NCBI GenBank assembly: GCA_029938085.1
Contig: JAPYOS010000004.1
Span: 1-64,000, forward strand
DNA: 64,000 nt
Direction: 5' to 3'
Source: Oceanospirillaceae bacterium
Lineage (GTDB): Bacteria; Pseudomonadota; Gammaproteobacteria; Pseudomonadales; Balneatricaceae
A program made the position numbers and the translations under genes. Shown here one piece after another: positions 1-7,729 of this stretch (positions are counted from its first letter, which is position 1; each line of letters starts with the position of its first letter). Below the pieces are notes generated by a model. That model was not told the origin of the DNA. It made no database searches and saw only the letters and a list, made by a program, of their open reading frames with translations.

Positions 1-16
1 CTCTCCGTCCGCACCA
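1..16 (+). tRNA. tRNA-Leu, 3' end only (partial)
   Basis: The window opens with CTCTCCGTCCGCACCA. This parses as the 3' strand of a T stem (CTCTC), the 3' strand of an acceptor stem (CGTCCGC), discriminator A and encoded CCA. A 5' acceptor strand GCGGACG is typical of gammaproteobacterial tRNA-Leu, and a tRNA-Leu lies near tig in pseudomonads. The body of the gene is outside the window, so the anticodon cannot be read. Confidence 0.7.
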
Positions 17-80
17 TTCTAATACTTAACATGTTGTTATACATACGTTTTCTATAACGAAGAGCAGCGTGGTAGACAAT

Positions 81-290
81 ATGGTAGACACTTTTCCTAA
101 GTACATTGATACCAAATCTGGCACATACTGATTTTCTAAATCTGCACCGCATTACACTCCTAGTCGCATTATTATCCGTCTCAAGAAAAAATCAGACCAC
201 GCGCTGAATTACCGTCTGAATCTATTCCTTAATAAGCTAGAAAACTATAAAAAAGTCTCATATTTTTTCCTAAATCTATACCGGTATTAG
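81..290 (+). pseudogene. Possible decayed N-terminus of a tyrosine-type integrase
   Basis: A reading frame starts at ATG 81, about 65 bp after the tRNA 3' end, and is interrupted by a single TGA at 129-131. It then stays open to TAG at 288-290. Around the stop it reads KSGTY-stop-FSKSAP, then IIIRLKKKSDHALNYRLN. This resembles the start of phage-type integrases (SG-x-Y-[YW]-F-x-x-x-x-P, then a basic strand and a helix). A TGG to TGA change would explain the stop. No catalytic domain follows, because the frame ends well before mmsA. The location directly downstream of a tRNA 3' end is the usual place for an integrase gene. The call rests on short motif similarity and position, and chance similarity cannot be excluded. 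Apart from this and the inverted repeat at 283-306, nothing else was seen in the 17-403 spacer. Confidence 0.33.
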
Positions 291-306
291 ATACTTCTCT
301 AATACC
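283..306. promoter_or_regulatory. Perfect inverted repeat upstream of mmsA
   Basis: GGTATTAGA and TCTAATACC form a perfect 9-bp inverted repeat separated by 6 bp, about 100 bp before the mmsA start. No T-run follows, so it looks more like an operator for a dimeric regulator than a terminator. The regulator is unknown; the Lrp-type gene next door is one candidate. Confidence 0.45.
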
Positions 307-403
307 CAAGGCAGTTAGATTATGTAAAAGTAGCGGCTATTCTATGATTGCCACCTTATATCGCTGGTTAATCGTTTGTTTAAGTAATGCAACGAGGTAG
401 ACC

Positions 404-1903
404 ATGAGCATCCGTAAAGTCCCCATGTTAATTAATGGACAAGAGTTTTCTTCCACAAGCTCCACTTGGGTTGATGTACTAAATCCAGCTACACAAGAGG
501 TGGTGGCCCAAGTTCCTTTTGCTACACTTGAGGAAGTAGACCACGCAGTAGCGAATGCGAAGCAAGCTTTTAAGAGCTGGCGCAAGGTATCTTTGGCCAA
601 GCGCCAGCAGTTCTTGTTAACGTTTTTACAATTAGCACGATCGAATGCCACCCACATCGCTGAGTTAATCACCTTAGAGCATGGTAAGACCTTACCAGAC
701 GCAGAAGGCGAAGTAGGCCGCGGTATCGAAGCCATCGAAAACGCATGCATGGTAACTAAGCTGCAACTGGGTGAATTGGCAGACAACGTGGCGGGCAATG
801 TTAACGTGTACACGTTAAATAAACCTCTGGGCGTGGGCGTGGGCATCACTGCTTTTAACTTCCCAATAATGCTCCCTTGTTTTATGTTCCCGATTGCTAT
901 CGCGTGTGGTAATACGTTTGTACTGAAGCCATCTGAGCAAGATCCAACTTCGACAATGTTCTTGGCTAAGTTGGCTTACGAAGCCGGCTTACCCCCAGGC
1001 GTACTTAACGTAGTCCATGGTGGCGCTGATGTGGCTAACCACTTGGCAGGACACGAAGACGTAAAGGCGCTTTCCTTTATCGGTTCGACGCACGTTGGCA
1101 CCTCTTTGTATCGCCGCGCTAGTGATGCGGGCATTCGTGCACAATGCATGATGGGAGCTAAGAATCACTGTGTAATTATGCCGGACGCCAACAAAGACCA
1201 AGCCATCAACCACTTATTAGGTTCTTGTTTTGGAGCTGCGGGGCAACGCTGTATGGCTAACTCTGTAGCTATTTTGGTTGGCGACGCGAAACATTGGTTA
1301 CCAGAAATCGTTGAAAAGGCTAAGGCTATGACGATTGACGTAGGCACTAACCGTGCGGCTGACTTAGGCCCGCTGGTTTCACCACAGGCCAAGCAGCGTG
1401 TAGAAGGACTGATTGCTTCCGGTGTTGAGCAAGGTGCCTCCTTGTTGCTGGACGGCCGAAATCCACTGGTTGATGGTTTTGATAAAGGCAACTTTGTCGC
1501 TCCAACCATCTTCAGCGACGTGAGTACAGATATGGATATCTATGCTCAGGAAATCTTTGGCCCTGTTATGTGTATGATGGAAGCGGATGACATTAACAGC
1601 GCCATCGATATCGTTAACGCTAATCCCAACGGTAATGGAACATCTATCTTTACCAACTCTGGCTGGAATGCGCGTCACTATGAAAACAACATTGACGTTG
1701 GCCAGATTGGCATCAACATTCCCATCCCTGTACCTGTGGCATATTTTAGCTTTACCGGGTCTCGTGCGTCTAAATTGGGCGACCTAGGCCCAAATGGCCA
1801 GCAAGCGGTACAGTTCTGGACCCAAACTCACACGGTTTCGGCCCGTTGGTTTGAGCCGGAAGAAGTTTCTGAAGGTGTAAATACCACCATTACCATGAGC
1901 TAA
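404..1903 (+). CDS. mmsA: Methylmalonate-semialdehyde dehydrogenase (CoA-acylating)
   Basis: A 499-residue aldehyde dehydrogenase of the MmsA/IolA branch. The family converts methylmalonate semialdehyde to propionyl-CoA (or malonate semialdehyde to acetyl-CoA) with NAD and CoA, in valine, thymine or inositol breakdown. The catalytic cysteine is C283 in FGAAGQRCMA and the oxyanion asparagine is N152 in AFNFP, both as in the subgroup. Length is normal. A weak AACGAGG ribosome-binding site precedes the ATG. The usual valine-pathway partners (mmsB, acyl-CoA dehydrogenases) are not adjacent; the neighbours are an Lrp regulator and alanine dehydrogenase. Propionyl-CoA produced here could feed the methylcitrate operon at about 40-47 kb, which is an inference. 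The exact semialdehyde substrate cannot be fixed from sequence. Confidence 0.93.
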   Translation: MSIRKVPMLINGQEFSSTSSTWVDVLNPATQEVVAQVPFATLEEVDHAVANAKQAFKSWRKVSLAKRQQFLLTFLQLARSNATHIAELITLEHGKTLPDAEGEVGRGIEAIENACMVTKLQLGELADNVAGNVNVYTLNKPLGVGVGITAFNFPIMLPCFMFPIAIACGNTFVLKPSEQDPTSTMFLAKLAYEAGLPPGVLNVVHGGADVANHLAGHEDVKALSFIGSTHVGTSLYRRASDAGIRAQCMMGAKNHCVIMPDANKDQAINHLLGSCFGAAGQRCMANSVAILVGDAKHWLPEIVEKAKAMTIDVGTNRAADLGPLVSPQAKQRVEGLIASGVEQGASLLLDGRNPLVDGFDKGNFVAPTIFSDVSTDMDIYAQEIFGPVMCMMEADDINSAIDIVNANPNGNGTSIFTNSGWNARHYENNIDVGQIGINIPIPVPVAYFSFTGSRASKLGDLGPNGQQAVQFWTQTHTVSARWFEPEEVSEGVNTTITMS

Positions 1904-1918
1904 GTTTCCAATGTTGGC

Positions 1919-1938
1919 GCCAAAACGTGAGTTTTGGC
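1919..1938. terminator. Hairpin between convergent mmsA and lrp-type gene
   Basis: GCCAAAAC and GTTTTGGC form a perfect 8-bp stem with a GTGA loop in the short convergent gap. A long T-tract is lacking, so termination strength is uncertain. Confidence 0.45.
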
Positions 1939-1953
1939 ATGCCTACGCTGATA

Positions 1954-2439
1954 TTAAGTCACTTCAATGCTGGTATTGCTATGCACTTGGCGCAAAGCCA
2001 TGCGTGTTTGCGTGCCTACCACCCCGGGTAGGCGTAACAACTTTTTGTAATAAAGCTCCTCGTAGTCTTTGGCGTCGGTGTAGATAACCTTGAGCATATA
2101 ATCATTATCGCCAGCCATTAAGTAACACTCCATGACTTGCTCAAGTTGTGCCACTGCAATTTCAAATTCTTCAAATACCGCTTCACTTTGGTGATCTAGG
2201 CTAATAAAGATAAACGCCGTACCTTGCACGTGGAATACATCACGGTTTATAAGGCCTACAAACTCACCAAATACCTCGGCATCGATCAGTGCCTTGGTTC
2301 GCCTCAGACATGCGGAAGGCGAAAGATTAATCTGGTCGGACAATTCGACGTTGGTTAGGCGAGCATTTTTTTGCAGCGCGTTAATGATTTTCTTATCAGT
2401 GTGATCAAGTTCTATATCTTTCGATGTATTTAGTTGCAT
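1954..2439 (-). CDS. Lrp/AsnC family transcriptional regulator
   Basis: A 161-residue regulator with an N-terminal winged helix-turn-helix (about residues 14-60, with the typical LSPSACLRR recognition helix) and a C-terminal RAM/AsnC ligand-binding domain. Family members bind amino acids as dimers to octamers and control amino-acid metabolism. It is divergent from ald, with about 125 bp between the starts. That is the usual arrangement for local alanine- or branched-chain-responsive Lrp regulators, so control of ald (and possibly mmsA) is likely but inferred. The AT-rich intergenic segment 2440-2565 would hold the binding sites. The ligand cannot be told from the sequence. Confidence 0.9.
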   Translation of the reverse strand: MQLNTSKDIELDHTDKKIINALQKNARLTNVELSDQINLSPSACLRRTKALIDAEVFGEFVGLINRDVFHVQGTAFIFISLDHQSEAVFEEFEIAVAQLEQVMECYLMAGDNDYMLKVIYTDAKDYEELYYKKLLRLPGVVGTQTRMALRQVHSNTSIEVT

Positions 2440-2565
2440 GGCTATCCATTTATTCGCAATTATATTTCTTAATATAGATTAATAACCTCAAATTAAGCAA
2501 GATAATTGTTTAAAAATGCTCCTAGAATAGCATTATCTTCACCAACTAAATTAGAGGGCAATACC

Positions 2566-3705
2566 ATGTTGATAGGCGTACCAAAAGAAATTAAAAACCA
2601 TGAATACCGTGTAGGCATGACGCCCGCTAGCGTTAGAGAGGTGGTGCACGCAGGGCATTCTGTACTGGTTGAAACCTTGGCCGGCAGCGGCATTGGCTCC
2701 TGCGATGAGGACTATGTTGCGGCGGGGGCTGAAATCATTGCTACCGCAGCCGAAGTATTTGCTCGTGCAGAAATGATCGTTAAGGTCAAAGAGCCGCAAG
2801 CTGTTGAGCGGGCTATGTTACGCGCGGATCAGATATTGTTTACCTATTTACACCTAGCGCCAGACGCGCAGCAAACCTCTGAATTGGTCGCCTCAGGCGC
2901 CACCTGTATTGCTTATGAAACCATTACCAGTGCGCAAGGTGGCTTGCCATTGTTAGCACCAATGTCTGAAGTAGCAGGGCGTATGTCAATTCAGGCTGGG
3001 GCTCACGTGCTTGAAAAGGCCCAAGGTGGCCGAGGCATGTTACTCGGCGGTGTGCCGGGTGTTGCACCTGCCAAAGTAGTGATTATAGGTGGTGGTGTGG
3101 TGGGTTCAAATGCTGCACAAATGGCTTTGGGAGCACGCGCACAGGTCACCGTATTAGATCGTTCCACGCAGGCCTTAGCTCGTTTGGATAAAGAATTTAA
3201 CGGCGCGGTGCAAACGGTATATTCCACCCAAGACAGCCTAGAGCAGTATGTGCTCGATGCCGATTTGGTCATTGGTGGTGTGCTGATACCCGGTGCTGAG
3301 GCGCCTAAGCTGGTGACTGTAGCCATGGTGAAGGCTATGAAGCCTGGGGCTGTGTTGGTTGATGTGGCGATTGATCAGGGTGGCTGTTTTGCTACGTCTA
3401 AAGCCACCACCCACGAAAACCCGACTTATGTGGTTGACGGCGTTGTACATTATTGTGTGGCCAATATGCCCGGTGGTGTAGCCATGACGTCTACTTATGC
3501 ACTAAACAATGCCACCTTGCCTTACATTCTTAAGTTGGCTAACTTGGGCTGGAAACAGGCCCTCAAACAAGATGAGCATTTTTTGGCTGGGCTTAATGTC
3601 CATGCTGGTAAGGTGACCAATGAGCATGTTGCTAGGGCGCTGGGGTACGACTATTTAGCACCGCAATTTGCCGTTGCTGACGCGTCTGCACAGCTAGTGG
3701 CCTAA
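2566..3705 (+). CDS. ald: Alanine dehydrogenase
   Basis: A 379-residue NAD-dependent L-alanine dehydrogenase that interconverts alanine with pyruvate plus ammonium. Substrate-site residues R15, K75 (VKVKEP) and H96 (TYLHLA) fall exactly at the family positions. A Rossmann segment with GGGVVGSNAAQ lies near residues 170-190, and VDVAIDQGG provides the later catalytic aspartate. The start was set at ATG 2566 (MLIGVPKEIK) because it follows a GAGGG ribosome-binding site and matches the family N-terminus; an in-frame start 60 bp upstream would add an atypical extension. The Lrp-type regulator is divergent. A strong terminator follows, so ald is probably monocistronic. Confidence 0.96.
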   Translation: MLIGVPKEIKNHEYRVGMTPASVREVVHAGHSVLVETLAGSGIGSCDEDYVAAGAEIIATAAEVFARAEMIVKVKEPQAVERAMLRADQILFTYLHLAPDAQQTSELVASGATCIAYETITSAQGGLPLLAPMSEVAGRMSIQAGAHVLEKAQGGRGMLLGGVPGVAPAKVVIIGGGVVGSNAAQMALGARAQVTVLDRSTQALARLDKEFNGAVQTVYSTQDSLEQYVLDADLVIGGVLIPGAEAPKLVTVAMVKAMKPGAVLVDVAIDQGGCFATSKATTHENPTYVVDGVVHYCVANMPGGVAMTSTYALNNATLPYILKLANLGWKQALKQDEHFLAGLNVHAGKVTNEHVARALGYDYLAPQFAVADASAQLVA

Positions 3706-3738
3706 GTGTTGTTAACGGGTTAGCCTGTATTGATTGCT

Positions 3739-3768
3739 AAGGCCTTCTTAACCGAAGGCCTTTTTTTT
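3739..3768 (+). terminator. Rho-independent terminator after ald
   Basis: AAGGCCTTC and GAAGGCCTT form a perfect 9-bp stem with a 6-nt loop, followed by a run of eight T. Confidence 0.9.
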
Positions 3769-3851
3769 ACCAAAAATAAGCCTTAATGGCTCATATGGCT
3801 TGACTATTGGGGCTTAAATACGGAAAATTCGGTCTTTTATTTTCGCCCGCA

Positions 3852-3928
3852 TTTGCCAATTTAGTTGGCAAAAAGCCTTAATTAGGCTTTAAGTGGACAA
3901 GATTTTGTACAACAGACCTCAATGAGGT
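3852..3928 (+). promoter_or_regulatory. Inverted repeats in the tig upstream region
   Basis: Three short hairpins lie in a row: TTTGCCAA/TTGGCAAA (3852-3872), AAAGCCT/AGGCTTT (3872-3890) and ACCTC/GAGGT (3916-3928). The first two share bases, so they would be mutually exclusive as RNA. They may be operators or a structured leader of tig; no clear promoter was assigned. Confidence 0.35.
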
Positions 3929-3959
3929 GTGTTCATTTGATAATTAATGAGGCATTTAA

Positions 3960-5306
3960 ATGCAAGTTTCAGTTGAAGCGACCACTAGCATCGAACGACG
4001 TTTAACCGTAACTGTACCTGCTGAGCAAATTGACAGCGCAGTAGATAAGAAGGTTAACGAGACCGCAAAGACCATCCGTATTGATGGCTTTCGCCCTGGC
4101 AAAGTGCCTACTAAAGTGGTTAAGAAGCGTTATGGCGCTAGCATTCGTCAAGACGTATTGGGCGATGTAATCCAGTCTAGCTATTTTGAAGCGCTTCAAC
4201 AGGAAAGCATCAAACCTGCTGGCATGCCTAACATCGAGCCTAAGGAAGACACCGGCGAAGGTGAGTTTAGCTACACTGCAGTCGTTGAAATTTACCCAGA
4301 GATCACCTTGTCTGACGCTTCTGGCATCAGTGTAGAGCGTTTAACGTCTAGTGTTGAAGATGCCGACGTTGATACCATGATCGAAAACTTGTTGAGCCAA
4401 CAAACACAGTGGACTGAAGTGCTACGTGCGGCAGCCGACGGCGACCAGATCAACATCGACTTTGAAGGCTACCTTGATGGCGAAGCCTTTGATGGCGGAG
4501 CCGCTCAAGGTCACGACCTAGTGTTAGGTTCTAACAGCATGATCCCAGGCTTTGAAGAAGGTATTCAAGGTATGGAAGCTGGCCAAGATAAAGACATTAC
4601 CGTGACTTTCCCTGCCGACTACAACGCTGCAGAATTAGCCGGTAAAGAAGCGACTTTCACCATTAAAGCCAATACCGTTAGCGAAGCCACTAAACCTGAG
4701 CTAAACGAAGAGTTTTTTGCTCGCTTTAACCCTAAGGAAGAAGGCGAAGCCGGTTTCCGTGCTGAAATCAATTCCAACATGAGCCGTGAGTTAAACCAAG
4801 CGCTTAAGTCTAAGCTTAAGAATGGTTTGCTAAACGCCTACCTAGAACTCAACGAATTTGCAGTGCCTTCTACGCTCGTTCAAGAAGAGCTGGGTCGTCT
4901 AAAGCAACAAGCCTTACAGCAGTTTGGCGGCGGTAATGAAAACCTAGATCCAAGCATCTTGCCAGACGAAATGTTCCAAGACCAAGCAGACAAGCGCGTT
5001 AAGATTGGCTTGTTGGCGGCTGAAATCATTCAAACCAATGAATTCAAAGCCGACGAAGACAAAGTGAAGGCTTTGGTTGAAGATATGGCGCAGGGCTACC
5101 AGGACCCACAAGAGTTCATCGACTATTACATGAGCAACGAAGAGCAGCGCTCTCAGTTAGAAGGTGTGGTATTAGAAGATCAAGTGGTTGAGCATTTGCT
5201 TGCTGCTGCGACCATCACAGATGTTGCTGTAGACTATAAAACAGCCGTTGAGCCTGAAGGCAAAGACGTATCCGGTGACGACGAAGAAGCCAGCGAAGAA
5301 GCATAA
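3960..5306 (+). CDS. tig: Trigger factor, ribosome-associated chaperone
   Basis: A 448-residue trigger factor that binds the ribosome exit tunnel and shields nascent chains. Domains in order are: the N-terminal ribosome-binding domain with the signature GFRPGKVP (residues 43-50), an FKBP-type prolyl isomerase domain (about 150-245), and a C-terminal chaperone domain. An acidic tail rich in D and E ends the protein. Length and layout are normal. The start follows a TGAGG ribosome-binding site with 7-nt spacing. It leads the common tig-clpP-clpX-lon-hupB-ppiD block, though terminators after tig and clpX show that these are separate transcription units. Its long upstream region contains several inverted repeats. 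Confidence 0.98.
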   Translation: MQVSVEATTSIERRLTVTVPAEQIDSAVDKKVNETAKTIRIDGFRPGKVPTKVVKKRYGASIRQDVLGDVIQSSYFEALQQESIKPAGMPNIEPKEDTGEGEFSYTAVVEIYPEITLSDASGISVERLTSSVEDADVDTMIENLLSQQTQWTEVLRAAADGDQINIDFEGYLDGEAFDGGAAQGHDLVLGSNSMIPGFEEGIQGMEAGQDKDITVTFPADYNAAELAGKEATFTIKANTVSEATKPELNEEFFARFNPKEEGEAGFRAEINSNMSRELNQALKSKLKNGLLNAYLELNEFAVPSTLVQEELGRLKQQALQQFGGGNENLDPSILPDEMFQDQADKRVKIGLLAAEIIQTNEFKADEDKVKALVEDMAQGYQDPQEFIDYYMSNEEQRSQLEGVVLEDQVVEHLLAAATITDVAVDYKTAVEPEGKDVSGDDEEASEEA

Positions 5307-5352
5307 TTCTTTTAGGCTATAGTAGAGTCTCCTTTGGGGCTTGAACAGAAGG

Positions 5353-5394
5353 GCGGTATGAGTTACTTTTAGGTAATTCATACCGCTTTTTTTT
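5353..5394 (+). terminator. Rho-independent terminator after tig
   Basis: GCGGTATGAGTTAC pairs with GTAATTCATACCGC (14 bp, one G-U pair) around a TTTTAG loop. An eight-T run follows. Confidence 0.9.
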
Positions 5395-5435
5395 GCTTTT
5401 TATTTGTTTAATAACGCCTTTTTTGAGATCGGCAC

Positions 5436-5464
5436 TTGGCATTTAGGTCAAGCGTCACTATATA
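5436..5464 (+). promoter_or_regulatory. Sigma-70-type promoter of clpP
   Basis: A -35 box TTGGCA, a 17-bp spacer and a -10 box TATATA lie about 40 bp before the clpP start and after the tig terminator. Confidence 0.6.
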
Positions 5465-5504
5465 GGGCCTGTATCGATATTTTTGTATTGGAGTCACCGC
5501 GACA

Positions 5505-6164
5505 ATGAGTTTTTCTTTTCCTCCTCACATGGGTCAAAATAACCCTGTAATGAACCAAGGGCTTAGCCCTGAATTAGCCGCTTTAGTGCCTATGGTTGTT
5601 GAACAAACATCCCGTGGCGAGCGTTCGTATGATATTTATTCACGCTTACTTAAAGAACGCGTCATATTTCTTGTAGGTCAAGTTGAAGACCACATGGCCA
5701 ACTTAGTTGTGGCTCAGCTGTTGTTTTTGGAAGCAGAAAACCCCGATAAAGACATTCACCTATATATTAATTCCCCCGGTGGCTCTGTCACAGCCGGTAT
5801 GTCGATTTATGACACTATGCAGTTCATCAAGCCAGATGTGAGCACCATGTGTATTGGTCAAGCAGCCAGCATGGGCGCCTTGTTGTTAACCGGTGGTGCC
5901 GAAGGTAAGCGTTATTGTTTGCCTAATTCGCGTATGATGATCCACCAGCCACTAGGCGGCTACCAAGGCCAAGCCACGGACATTGAAATTCATACCAAAG
6001 AAATTCTTAACATTCGCGATAAGCTAAACCGCATTATGGCTCAACACACTGGTCAGGACTTAGCGACTATTGCCGCAGACACTGACCGTGATAACTTTAT
6101 GGAAGGTACAGAGGCGGCCGCGTATGGCTTAATAGACACCGTATTGGATAAGCGTCCAGTATAA
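5505..6164 (+). CDS. clpP: ATP-dependent Clp protease proteolytic subunit
   Basis: A 219-residue ClpP serine peptidase that forms the tetradecameric chamber used by ClpX and ClpA, both encoded in this window. The catalytic serine is S122 in GQAASMG and the histidine is H147 in MMIHQP. The aspartate lies in TDRDNF (probably D196 by family spacing). The oxyanion strand SPGGSV is present. The N-terminus is a short propeptide normally removed. It lies between its own promoter and clpX, 123 bp upstream of clpX. That spacer contains repeats that could affect clpX expression. Confidence 0.98.
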   Translation: MSFSFPPHMGQNNPVMNQGLSPELAALVPMVVEQTSRGERSYDIYSRLLKERVIFLVGQVEDHMANLVVAQLLFLEAENPDKDIHLYINSPGGSVTAGMSIYDTMQFIKPDVSTMCIGQAASMGALLLTGGAEGKRYCLPNSRMMIHQPLGGYQGQATDIEIHTKEILNIRDKLNRIMAQHTGQDLATIAADTDRDNFMEGTEAAAYGLIDTVLDKRPV

Positions 6165-6209
6165 GTCTGGCTAAATTTTTTGTTTTAGCCGCCGATAATA
6201 TACACTAAG

Positions 6210-6280
6210 CGCAAGATCTTGCGTCTACAATAGTAGACGCTACAATAGACAAAACATTCAGCCCCAGCGTATGCGTGGGG
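6210..6280 (+). repeat. Cluster of palindromes and a direct repeat between clpP and clpX
   Basis: The spacer holds a 14-bp perfect palindrome CGCAAGATCTTGCG (6210-6223) and a perfect 8-bp hairpin GCGTCTAC/GTAGACGC with an AATA loop (6221-6240). It also holds the direct repeat CTACAATAG at 6225-6233 and 6240-6248, and a hairpin CCCCAGC/GCGTGGGG (6262-6280, one bulged G). The GGGG of the last hairpin is the likely ribosome-binding site of clpX. Confidence 0.5.
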
Positions 6281-6287
6281 CAAGAAC

Positions 6288-7583
6288 ATGGGTAACACTA
6301 TGAGCAGCGAAAAAGACGGCACTGGCGAAGGTGGCGGTAAACTACTTTACTGTTCCTTCTGTGGTAAAAGTCAAAACGATGTACGCAAGCTAATTGCGGG
6401 GCCTTCAGTATTCATTTGTGATGAATGTGTAGACCTGTGTAACGACATCATTAAGGAAGAGATATTGGATAAGGAACAGCCTGAGTCCGATGACCACTTG
6501 CCTACACCTAAAGAAATTAGAGCGGCGCTAGAAGAGTACGTGATTGGTCAAGAGCGTGCGAAAATGGTGTTAGCCGTAGCGGTATATAACCACTACAAAC
6601 GCTTAAACTATTCGGCCGGTAAAGACGACGTTGAGTTAGGCAAAAGTAATATTCTTTTAATTGGGCCTACAGGTAGCGGTAAAACCCTGTTAGCTGAAAC
6701 TTTGGCGCGTTTGTTAGACGTACCTTTTACTATTGCCGATGCAACCACCTTAACCGAAGCCGGTTATGTGGGTGAAGACGTTGAAAACATCATTCAAAAG
6801 TTATTGCAAAAGTGCGATTACGATGTGGATAAGGCGCAGCGTGGTATTGTTTACATCGATGAAATCGACAAGATTTCGCGCAAGTCCGATAATCCATCGA
6901 TCACGCGTGACGTATCTGGAGAAGGCGTGCAGCAAGCGTTGCTGAAGCTGATTGAAGGCACGGTTGCATCGGTACCGCCACAAGGTGGTCGTAAACATCC
7001 TCAGCAAGAGTTTTTGCAGGTTGATACCAGTAACATCCTGTTTGTGTGTGGCGGCGCCTTTGCCGGTCTAGATCAGGTCATTCGCGACCGTACCGAGAAG
7101 AGCAGCATTGGTTTCTCTGCTTCCGTACAGAGTAAAGACGACACCAAGAGCTTTGGCCAGCTATTACATTCGGTCGAAGCCGAAGACTTAGTCAAGTTTG
7201 GTTTAATTCCTGAGTTTGTGGGTCGTTTACCCATGATCGCAACACTTGAAGAGCTGGATGAAACTGCGTTGGTGCAGATTTTAACCGAACCAAAGAACTC
7301 CCTCACCAAGCAATACCATAAGTTGTTTGAAATGGAAGGTGTTGAAATAGAGTTCCGTGATGAAGCCCTTAAGGCGGTTGCCCAAAAGGCCATGGAGCGT
7401 AAGACTGGTGCTCGTGGTTTGCGATCGATACTTGAATCAGTGTTATTACCCACCATGTATGAACTGCCTGACCAAGAAAATGCTATCAAAGTGGTCGTTA
7501 ACGAACAGTGTATTATTAGCGACAGTGATCCATTGGTGGTATTGGATAGCCAAGAACTACCTCAAGCAGCATCAGACGAGTAA
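6288..7583 (+). CDS. clpX: ATP-dependent Clp protease ATP-binding subunit ClpX
   Basis: A 431-residue AAA+ unfoldase that delivers substrates to ClpP. The N-terminal zinc-binding domain uses C22, C25, C44 and C47. Walker A GPTGSGKT spans residues 126-133, the pore loop GYVG is at 159-162 and Walker B is VYIDEID. The SSIGF segment is the loop that docks on ClpP. The start at 6288 has GGGG at 7-nt spacing. A second ATG at 6300 also has a GGG 7 nt upstream and gives the more usual N-terminal length, so the true start is uncertain by four codons. A terminator follows, separating it from lon. Confidence 0.97.
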   Translation: MGNTMSSEKDGTGEGGGKLLYCSFCGKSQNDVRKLIAGPSVFICDECVDLCNDIIKEEILDKEQPESDDHLPTPKEIRAALEEYVIGQERAKMVLAVAVYNHYKRLNYSAGKDDVELGKSNILLIGPTGSGKTLLAETLARLLDVPFTIADATTLTEAGYVGEDVENIIQKLLQKCDYDVDKAQRGIVYIDEIDKISRKSDNPSITRDVSGEGVQQALLKLIEGTVASVPPQGGRKHPQQEFLQVDTSNILFVCGGAFAGLDQVIRDRTEKSSIGFSASVQSKDDTKSFGQLLHSVEAEDLVKFGLIPEFVGRLPMIATLEELDETALVQILTEPKNSLTKQYHKLFEMEGVEIEFRDEALKAVAQKAMERKTGARGLRSILESVLLPTMYELPDQENAIKVVVNEQCIISDSDPLVVLDSQELPQAASDE

Positions 7584-7595
7584 CGTCTACTGTTG

Positions 7596-7625
7596 AAAAA
7601 AAACCACCTACGGGTGGTTTTTTTT
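7596..7625 (+). terminator. Rho-independent terminator after clpX
   Basis: An A-run, ACCACC, a TACG loop, GGTGGT and a run of T form a compact terminator just after the clpX stop. Confidence 0.9.
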
Positions 7626-7644
7626 GCTTCATTTTCATCAAAGG

Positions 7645-7672
7645 CTTGTATTTCGACCCGCTGTCCGCATTT
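7645..7672 (+). promoter_or_regulatory. lon: Candidate sigma-32 heat-shock promoter of lon
   Basis: CTTGTAT and CCGCATTT are separated by 13 bp, close to the sigma-32 pattern CTTGAAA / CCCCATnT, about 60 bp before lon. Lon is a sigma-32 target in E. coli, which supports the reading, but each box has one or two mismatches. Confidence 0.45.
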
Positions 7673-7729
7673 AATGGACTATACCTTCACTTCGCAAGCC
7701 ATCGCGACCGTTAGCCTATAGGATTTTCT

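Noticed and set aside
71-90. Near-direct repeat of GGTAGACA after the tRNA-Leu end, recalling a tRNA-Leu D-arm.
   Set aside because: Too short and without the rest of a tRNA fold; could be chance or part of the decayed frame.
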